10,913 nucleotides of DNA from CANLBN01 sp047629215 (GTDB lineage: Bacteria; Pseudomonadota; Gammaproteobacteria; Pseudomonadales; Cellvibrionaceae), in NCBI GenBank assembly GCA_047629215.1, contig JBLHWO010000114.1, positions 1 to 10,913 on the forward strand. Direction: 5' to 3'. Shown piece after piece: positions 5,744-10,913 of this stretch (its first letter is position 1; every line of letters starts with the position of its first letter). The position numbers and the translations under genes were made by a program. The notes under the pieces were generated by a model. That model had not been told where the DNA came from. It was given only the letters and a program-made list of their open reading frames with translations, and did not search any database.

Positions 5744-8368
5744 GTGCTAGAAGCCTATCGCCAACATGTTGCAGAACGTGCTGCACTTTCTATTCCACCT
5801 AAACCACTTAACGCTGAACAAGTTGCACAGCTAATAGAGCTACTGAAAACCCCCCCAGCAGGTGAAGAATCTGCGCTGGTTGACTTAATCGCTAATCGTG
5901 TACCACCGGGTGTAGATGAAGCTGCTTATGTAAAAGCGGGCTATCTATCCGCAGTCGCGAAGGGCGAAGCAGCATGCTCGCTCATTAGTGCTGGCGATGC
6001 CGTCAAGTTACTCGGTAATATGCACGGGGGCTACAACATCACTACTATTGTTGAGTTGCTAGACGATGATAAATTAGCGGCCTCAGCAGCCGAAGAGCTT
6101 AAACATACCTTGCTTATGTTTGATGCTTTCCACGATGTTGAAGAGAAAGCCAAAGTCGGAAACCAATACGCTAAAGAGGTTATTCAGTCTTGGGCTGATG
6201 CCGAATGGTTTACCAATCGCGATAAAGTAGCAAAAAGTATTAAGGTCGCCGTATTTAAAGTGACTGGCGAAACCAATACCGATGATCTTTCCCCCGCGCC
6301 AGATGCATGGTCACGCCCTGATATTCCTTTACACGCTCGCGCTATGTACAAAATGACGCGTGAAGGCTTAACGCCAGAAGAGCACGGCGTTACCGGCCCG
6401 ATGGACAAAGTCAAAGAAATTCAAGCGTTGGGGCTTCCAGTAGCCTTTGTTGGCGATGTGGTAGGGACGGGCTCTTCACGCAAATCAGGCACCAACTCTG
6501 TTTTATGGTTCTTTGGTGATGAGCTACCGGGCGTACCCAACAAAAAAGGCGGCGGCATCTGTATTGGTTCTGCCGTAGCACCCATTTTCTACAACACCAT
6601 GGAAGATGCTGGCGCACTTGTATTTGAAGCACCTGTTGACGACCTCCATATGGGCGACATAATCGAAATCCGTCCTTATGACGGCAAGATATTAGATATA
6701 AACGGCAAGACTATCAGTGAGTTCGAGCTGAAATCTGATGTATTACTTGATGAAGTTCAAGCCGGTGGTCGCATCAACCTTATCATCGGTCGCGGCTTAA
6801 CTAGTAAGGCTCGTGAATCACTAGGCTTGCCTGTAAGTGATTTCTTCCGTACACCCGAAGTGCCAGAAGACAGTGGCAAAGGTTTTACCTTAGCGCAGAA
6901 GATGGTGGGTAAAGCGTGCGGGCTTGCCGAAGGTCAAGGCATTCGTGCTGGCACCTATTGCGAACCTAAAATGACAACCGTTGGATCACAAGATACCACG
7001 GGCCCTATGACTCGCGATGAGTTAAAAGACTTGGCCTGTTTAGGCTTCTCTACCGATTTGGTGATGCAGTCGTTCTGTCATACAGCAGCTTATCCAAAAC
7101 CTATTGATATCGATACTCAACACAACCTACCGGATTTTATCCGTAACCGTGGCGGTGTTTCACTGCGCCCTGGGGACGGTATTATCCACTCGTGGTTAAA
7201 CCGTATGTTATTGCCTGATACTGTGGGTACCGGTGGTGATTCTCACACTCGCTTCCCCATGGGCATTTCTTTTCCAGCGGGTTCTGGTTTGGTTGCCTTC
7301 GCGGCAGCAACCGGTGTTATGCCACTGGATATGCCTGAGTCAGTATTAGTCCGCTTTAAAGGCAAAATGAAACCCGGTATTACACTACGTGATTTAGTTC
7401 ACTCCATTCCTTACTATGCGATTAAACAAGGTCTACTGACGATAGAGAAAAAAGGCAAGAAAAATATCTTTTCTGGCCGCATTTTAGAAATTGAAGGCTT
7501 AGAGAATCTAACACTAGAGCAAGCATTTGAACTATCGGATGCCTCAGCAGAGCGTTCAGCGGCAGGTTGTACGATTAAGCTTTCTGAAGACTCAATTGCC
7601 GAGTACCTCCGTTCAAACATCACCCTACTACGCTGGATGATTAGCGAAGGTTACGGCGATATGCGTACCATCGAAAGACGTGTACGCAATATGGAAGCGT
7701 GGTTAGAAGACCCTAAGTTAATGTCAGCCGATGCCGATGCAGAATACAAGGAGGTCATCGAGATCGACCTTGCCGATGTGACCGAACCCATCGTGTGCTG
7801 CCCTAACGATCCAGACGATGCTAAGCGCTTATCAGAAGTTGCTGGCGATAGCGTACAAGAAGTCTTTATTGGTTCATGCATGACCAACATCGGCCACTTC
7901 CGCGCTACTGGTAAACTACTAGAGCACAATACCAAGCCACTAAAAACCCGCTTTTGGTTATGCCCACCCACTAAAATGGATGAGCATACCCTAATGGAAG
8001 AAGGCTATTACAACATCTTTGGTCGCAACGGTGTTCGTACCGAAATGCCAGGCTGCTCTTTGTGCATGGGTAACCAAGCCCGTGTTGAGCCAGGCGTAAC
8101 CGTTCTGTCAACCTCAACGCGTAACTTCCCCAACCGTCTAGGTGATGGCGCTAATGTTTACCTAACATCAGCTGAACTTGCTGCTGTCGGAGGTATCTTA
8201 GGACGCCTACCAACGGTTGAAGAGTATATGGAATACGCAATAAAAATTGACTCGATGTCCGATGAGATTTTCCGCTACATGAACTTCGACCAAATCGCCT
8301 CTTTCCAAAAAGGCGCAGAAGATGGCAAACGCATTGCCGCAGTTCAAATACAAGATGTTGCGGTTTAA
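5744..8368 (+). CDS. acnB: aconitate hydratase B (bifunctional aconitase / 2-methylisocitrate dehydratase)
   Basis: AcnB isomerises citrate to isocitrate through cis-aconitate in the TCA cycle, using a [4Fe-4S] cluster in the cytoplasm. It can also hydrate 2-methyl-cis-aconitate in propionate breakdown. The 874-residue product has the AcnB domain order: N-terminal HEAT-like region (1 to about 160), swivel domain (about 165-370, with GTGSSRKSG at 241-249), then the three catalytic domains. The cluster cysteines are Cys712 (GSCMTN), Cys771 and Cys774 (PGCSLCMGN), two residues offset from E. coli C710, C769 and C772. The substrate motif GGDSHTRFP places Asp499 to His501. The start is GTG, supported by AGAGGA seven bases upstream, and the N-terminus MLEAYRQHVAERAA matches AcnB. 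It is monocistronic, between its own promoter and terminator. E. coli AcnB is 865 residues, and apo-AcnB there binds mRNA. Confidence 0.98.
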   Translation: MLEAYRQHVAERAALSIPPKPLNAEQVAQLIELLKTPPAGEESALVDLIANRVPPGVDEAAYVKAGYLSAVAKGEAACSLISAGDAVKLLGNMHGGYNITTIVELLDDDKLAASAAEELKHTLLMFDAFHDVEEKAKVGNQYAKEVIQSWADAEWFTNRDKVAKSIKVAVFKVTGETNTDDLSPAPDAWSRPDIPLHARAMYKMTREGLTPEEHGVTGPMDKVKEIQALGLPVAFVGDVVGTGSSRKSGTNSVLWFFGDELPGVPNKKGGGICIGSAVAPIFYNTMEDAGALVFEAPVDDLHMGDIIEIRPYDGKILDINGKTISEFELKSDVLLDEVQAGGRINLIIGRGLTSKARESLGLPVSDFFRTPEVPEDSGKGFTLAQKMVGKACGLAEGQGIRAGTYCEPKMTTVGSQDTTGPMTRDELKDLACLGFSTDLVMQSFCHTAAYPKPIDIDTQHNLPDFIRNRGGVSLRPGDGIIHSWLNRMLLPDTVGTGGDSHTRFPMGISFPAGSGLVAFAAATGVMPLDMPESVLVRFKGKMKPGITLRDLVHSIPYYAIKQGLLTIEKKGKKNIFSGRILEIEGLENLTLEQAFELSDASAERSAAGCTIKLSEDSIAEYLRSNITLLRWMISEGYGDMRTIERRVRNMEAWLEDPKLMSADADAEYKEVIEIDLADVTEPIVCCPNDPDDAKRLSEVAGDSVQEVFIGSCMTNIGHFRATGKLLEHNTKPLKTRFWLCPPTKMDEHTLMEEGYYNIFGRNGVRTEMPGCSLCMGNQARVEPGVTVLSTSTRNFPNRLGDGANVYLTSAELAAVGGILGRLPTVEEYMEYAIKIDSMSDEIFRYMNFDQIASFQKGAEDGKRIAAVQIQDVAV

Positions 8369-8400
8369 GCTTTTAAAAAATTAATGATAAATTAACACAA

Positions 8401-8432
8401 AAAAACCCGCTACTCTCAATTAGCGGGTTTTT
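8401..8432 (+). terminator. Rho-independent terminator of acnB
   Basis: AAAAACCCGCTA (8401-8412) pairs perfectly with TAGCGGGTTTTT (8421-8432) around the 8-base loop CTCTCAAT, giving a GC-rich core followed by a T-rich tail. It begins 32 bases after the acnB stop. Confidence 0.93.
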
Positions 8433-8463
8433 ATTTTCTAAACCTTATAAGTTAATTAGCATT

Positions 8464-9271
8464 ATGAAGGAGAGCCATTCCGTTAACATATTGTGTAAAA
8501 TTTTCGATATTCATTGTAGTAGCTTTTGTTATTGGCAACCACGACCAAAGGGCATGCAGCCTAAAGAGTTTCACCTTGATGTTGAAGTCAAAGCGGCACG
8601 CCAGCTTAGTGGTCGCTCCGCGGGAGCAAGAACGATTGCGACAATGCTGTCAACCGTCAGCCACCTAAACACAACTACAAACCAGCTAATAAAGAACGTG
8701 CTGATATTGAAAATCATTTAAATCGAGAGTGTAGTCCTGCTCACCCAAATCAAGTGTGGTGCGGTGATGTGACTTACCTCTGGGCAGGAGAACAATGGCA
8801 TTATTTGGCGCTTGTTTTCGATCTTTATGGTCGAAAAGTCATTGGCTTCGCCTTATCTAATTCGCCCGATAGTGAACTAACCAAGCGCGCGTTATCTAAT
8901 CCATTTGTGGGGTGCGGGCGGCCGCAGGAAGTCATGTTTCATTCTGGTCAAGGCTGTCATTAACCAGTCTGGCGTTTAGGCAATTGATCTGGAAGGACCA
9001 GATAAAACAAAGCATACCGTCAAGCGGCGCCGAGGTGAGTCGACTTAGGAGCGGCAACGCTCCGATGGAGCGTTTTTTCCGAAGTTTGAAAACTGAAAAT
9101 ATGCCGAGAAAAGGGTATAGCCGCGCTGATGTCGCTAGTGATTTTGTTCGTGATTATATTTGTAGGCATCAGCATTCAATGAGACCACATAGCCATAACT
9201 TTGGGCTCTCGCCAAACGAAAAAGAAGCCTTTTTTTGGAAAGCTGATAATGCGGTGGCCAAAAAGAGTTAA
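8464..9271 (+). pseudogene. IS3-family orfB transposase, degraded
   Basis: Three frames together spell an IS3-group DDE integrase-fold transposase. Segment one (8464 to about 8650) is the orfB start with YWQPRPKGMQPK and SAGARTIATML. Segment two (about 8652-8963) runs QPPKHNYKPANKERAD, NHLNREC, PNQVWCGDVTYLWAGEQW to MFHSGQGCH and a stop at 8961-8963. Segment three (about 8963-9271) runs TSLAFRQLIWKDQIKQS to NAPMERFFRSLKTE and the C-terminus. About 20-25 codons are missing at the first junction. The second junction looks like the loss of one base from a Tyr codon after GCH. Between QS and NAPME the usual RRGNCWD text is replaced by unrelated residues. The first Asp (GDVT) and the Glu (NAPMERF) remain, but the second catalytic Asp, usually in FHSDQG, is Gly (GGT at 8946-8948). 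Confidence 0.92.
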
Positions 9272-9305
9272 CCACTACAGCAACTTCTCCTTATTGACAT
9301 GTTCA
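8464..9305 (+). mobile_element. IS3-family insertion sequence remnant, left end lost
   Basis: Only the orfB half and the right end are present. The remnant begins 31 bases after the acnB terminator with the orfB N-terminus; no orfA and no left terminal repeat can be found in the intervening bases. After the orfB stop, TTGACATGTTCA at 9294-9305 resembles the right inverted-repeat end of IS3-group elements, so the right edge is probably near 9305. Without the left end, no target duplication can be scored. The element cannot transpose. Confidence 0.7.
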
Positions 9306-9674
9306 AGCACCTTGATCGGAAAAACAAGCTGCTCTTTTCTACCATTGAGTCCAATCGCTCTTCCCTGTATCTACACAATACTTAAACCTAAAAACCGCAG
9401 TTGGCGCGAAAAAGCTGTGAAAGTTATTGGTGTGCATAGGCCATTTTTCAAACTTTGCAGTGCAATAGAGGCATGAAAAATATGATTTAGCCTCGTCACT
9501 CCGAACAGCATTTTTCGCTAATCAGAAATCTAGTCTTGTCAACGACTTAATGGGTACCGGACCAAGCCTATTATGACAAAAAAAAGGTTGACGGGACAAC
9601 AGTGAAGTATTTAATATCATTTAATACTGTGACGTAAGTATCAGTAATCCGCTTTACGCATTAGCACAAATAGC
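9306..9674. other. intergenic region after the IS remnant
   Basis: No gene is recognisable on either strand. A weak inverted repeat AGTATT (9606-9611) / AATACT (9623-9628) lies near the likely promoter of the next gene. A chance open frame crosses the IS end and runs to 9476, with composition and sequence that match nothing I know. Confidence 0.45.
9588..9617 (+). promoter_or_regulatory. possible promoter of the Cache/HAMP gene
   Basis: TTGACG (9588-9593) and TAATAT (9612-9617) with an 18-base spacer form a moderate sigma70-like pair. They would give a leader of about 50 to 75 bases, depending on which ATG is used. The -10 has only four of six consensus bases. Confidence 0.3.
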
Positions 9675-10757
9675 ATGCAGCTAAAATACAAGTATAATAT
9701 GTTAAAGAATATAAAGATTTTCCCTAAAGTTTTATTCAATTGTTTATTAGCGGCATTGATTCCCGTCTCTGGCTTTACTTACCAATTCCACCTTAGCCAG
9801 CCAAATCAGAAAAAAATCGTCGAGCAAAGACTACTGCAATCTGCGGACACTCTTGCCACTCATATTGATGACTGGATTGACAAAAATCTTGTGCAATCCC
9901 GTTTTGTCGCCATGCTAGAACCGTTTAGACAAATGGATGCCGACGCCCAAATCCCAATATTAAAAGCAACAAACGAAAATCTAGAGTCGGCTCACTTCAC
10001 TTTTGTTAGCGATTTACAAGGAAATGCTATTGCTCGGAGCGACAATAAAGCATTAAATAACTACAGTGACCAAAAATACTTTAGAGAAGTTGTATCTGGC
10101 AAAGAAATAGGCAAGCAAATGCTCATTGACAATTTGAAGCCGGCCCCTACACATTGCTTTGCCATTCCTATCAAGGAAACTAGCGGCCAGTTGACAGGCG
10201 TACTCACCCAATGTTCAACGTTACTGGACATTTCTGATCATATTACAAAATTTCAAATTGGCCACACAGGCTATGCTTTTCTTGTTGATGACAACAACCG
10301 TTTAATTGCTCATGGTAAGCAAAGCAGTAAACTGGAAAACTTTAGCGATCATCCAAGCTTAAGCATAGAAAAAAGAAAGGTCACTACCACGTACTATGAA
10401 GGCAATAAAAATGTCGTTATTGTATTGCCAGTTGGGCCCAACTGGAGGCTGATCATACATCAGGATTATAACGAGGCCTTCAGTAGCTACTTAAGTTCTA
10501 GAAAAAATACAATCTTAATGGGTATTTTTATCTTGAGCCTAGCATTATTATTCTGTTTTTTGACCAGCCATAACATTTCAGCCCCCATAAAAAAATTGAC
10601 GAACATTGCTAACGCCTATGGCGGGGGTATACTTGTTGAAAATGTTCTTGATGACGGCAGAAAAGATGAAATAGGTGACTTAGCCAGAGCAATTTCACGC
10701 ATATCCAAAGCACTCCAAATTGCGGTGGGTTATTTACAAAAGCAAAAGAAGGGATAG
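9675..10757 (+). CDS. Cache-HAMP transmembrane sensor without an output domain
   Basis: This 360-residue inner-membrane protein has TM1 at about 15-36 and a periplasmic double-Cache sensor at about 40-270. Family marks in the sensor are NYSDQKYFREVVSGK at 129-143 and GHTGYAFLVDDNNRLIAHG at 196-214. TM2 follows at about 277-298, then a HAMP domain at about 299-352 with the conserved Pro304 and DEIGDLA at 331-337. Cache domains bind small ligands such as amino acids or organic acids and signal through HAMP into a chemoreceptor, kinase, cyclase or GGDEF domain. Here the protein stops at residue 360, right after HAMP, with no such domain and no continuing frame visible. It must signal through a partner, or it has lost its output end. 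The stated ATG and one eight codons later (9699) both lack a clear Shine-Dalgarno; the second begins MLKNIKIFPKVL, a more typical receptor start. No operon partner is in the window. Confidence 0.85.
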   Translation: MQLKYKYNMLKNIKIFPKVLFNCLLAALIPVSGFTYQFHLSQPNQKKIVEQRLLQSADTLATHIDDWIDKNLVQSRFVAMLEPFRQMDADAQIPILKATNENLESAHFTFVSDLQGNAIARSDNKALNNYSDQKYFREVVSGKEIGKQMLIDNLKPAPTHCFAIPIKETSGQLTGVLTQCSTLLDISDHITKFQIGHTGYAFLVDDNNRLIAHGKQSSKLENFSDHPSLSIEKRKVTTTYYEGNKNVVIVLPVGPNWRLIIHQDYNEAFSSYLSSRKNTILMGIFILSLALLFCFLTSHNISAPIKKLTNIANAYGGGILVENVLDDGRKDEIGDLARAISRISKALQIAVGYLQKQKKG

Positions 10758-10762
10758 CAGCG

Positions 10763-10849
10763 CTATTTGTTAAGGGCGAGCTTTGATTGCAGCGTTGCTT
10801 TACTCAAGCCGGCATTTACGCGAAAGTGCCTTTCGTACAAAGCTTTCAT
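10763..10849 (-). CDS. tentative 28-residue ORF
   Basis: The minus strand has a short frame from ATG 10849 to TAG 10763 beginning MKALYERHFRVNAGLSK. AAGGA lies about eight bases before the start. It converges on the Cache/HAMP gene with five bases between stops. I recognise no family. It could be a small gene, the stub of a longer lost gene, or chance. Confidence 0.2.
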   Translation of the reverse strand: MKALYERHFRVNAGLSKATLQSKLALNK

Positions 10850-10865
10850 GACAATAATTCCTTTG

Positions 10866-10883
10866 TACTCGAGGTTGAGTACG
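10866..10883. repeat. short inverted repeat near the window edge
   Basis: GTACTC (10866-10871) and GAGTAC (10878-10883) are perfect inverted copies around six bases. The repeat lies just upstream of the tentative minus-strand ORF and could be an operator or a chance hairpin. Confidence 0.3.
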
Positions 10884-10913
10884 TAAGGGAAATATTGTTG
10901 ATAAAGATAAATA

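Noticed and set aside
6184..7971. Several open frames of 69 to 106 codons antisense to acnB
   Set aside because: They lie wholly within the highly conserved acnB coding region, have no recognisable motifs or ribosome sites, and are expected shadows of a biased coding strand.
9201..9476. Open frame of 91 codons after the IS remnant
   Set aside because: It begins inside the transposase in another frame, has no ribosome site and resembles no known protein.
1..10913. CRISPR array, phage genes, toxin-antitoxin pair, tRNA or rRNA
   Set aside because: I looked on both strands and found no regularly spaced repeats, no cloverleaf or rRNA-like sequence and no recognisable defence or phage proteins.

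Overview
The window looks like a chromosomal segment of a moderately AT-rich gammaproteobacterium, probably marine or aquatic. The pointers are an AcnB-type aconitase, MiaE (the tRNA ms2io6A hydroxylase), a PdhR/LldR-type GntR regulator, a DUF1289 protein and a Cache/HAMP sensor. Genus cannot be fixed by reading alone.

Layout. Bases 1-84 hold the 3' end of an unrecognised plus-strand gene. It is followed by a hairpin and an AT-rich gap. On the minus strand lie a SCO1/SenC copper chaperone (361-1005) and, upstream of it, miaE (1075-1785). Further upstream is a PdhR/LldR-like regulator broken by one frameshift (1857-2599). Divergent from the regulator, at 2798 to about 3000, is the decayed start of an FMN-dependent alpha-hydroxy-acid (L-lactate-type) dehydrogenase. 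A PdhR/LldR-type operator sits at each end of the space between them: a perfect one on the regulator start and a 10/12 one in front of the enzyme remnant. This reads as a lactate-type utilisation module being lost as a unit. About 540 bases without a gene follow.

A minus-strand cluster then runs LysR regulator (4537-5472), DUF1289 protein (4064-4507) and exported LEA/WHy-like protein (3540-4025), with gaps of 29 and 38 bases. acnB (5744-8368) is transcribed divergently from the LysR gene. It has a good sigma70-type promoter about 120-130 bases upstream of its GTG start and a strong intrinsic terminator at 8401-8432. Immediately after the terminator lies a fossil IS3-family transposase (8464-9271) in three frames, with its second catalytic Asp changed to Gly and its left half gone. 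The window ends with an intact Cache-TM-HAMP protein that has no output domain (9675-10757), then a short unassigned tail.

Functionally the intact genes cover the TCA cycle (AcnB), copper delivery to cytochrome oxidase (SCO), oxygen-dependent tRNA modification (MiaE) and signal sensing. I found no CRISPR array, phage, defence island, rRNA or tRNA, and nothing that amounts to a new multi-gene system. The most informative feature is the dead lactate-type locus with its operators still readable.
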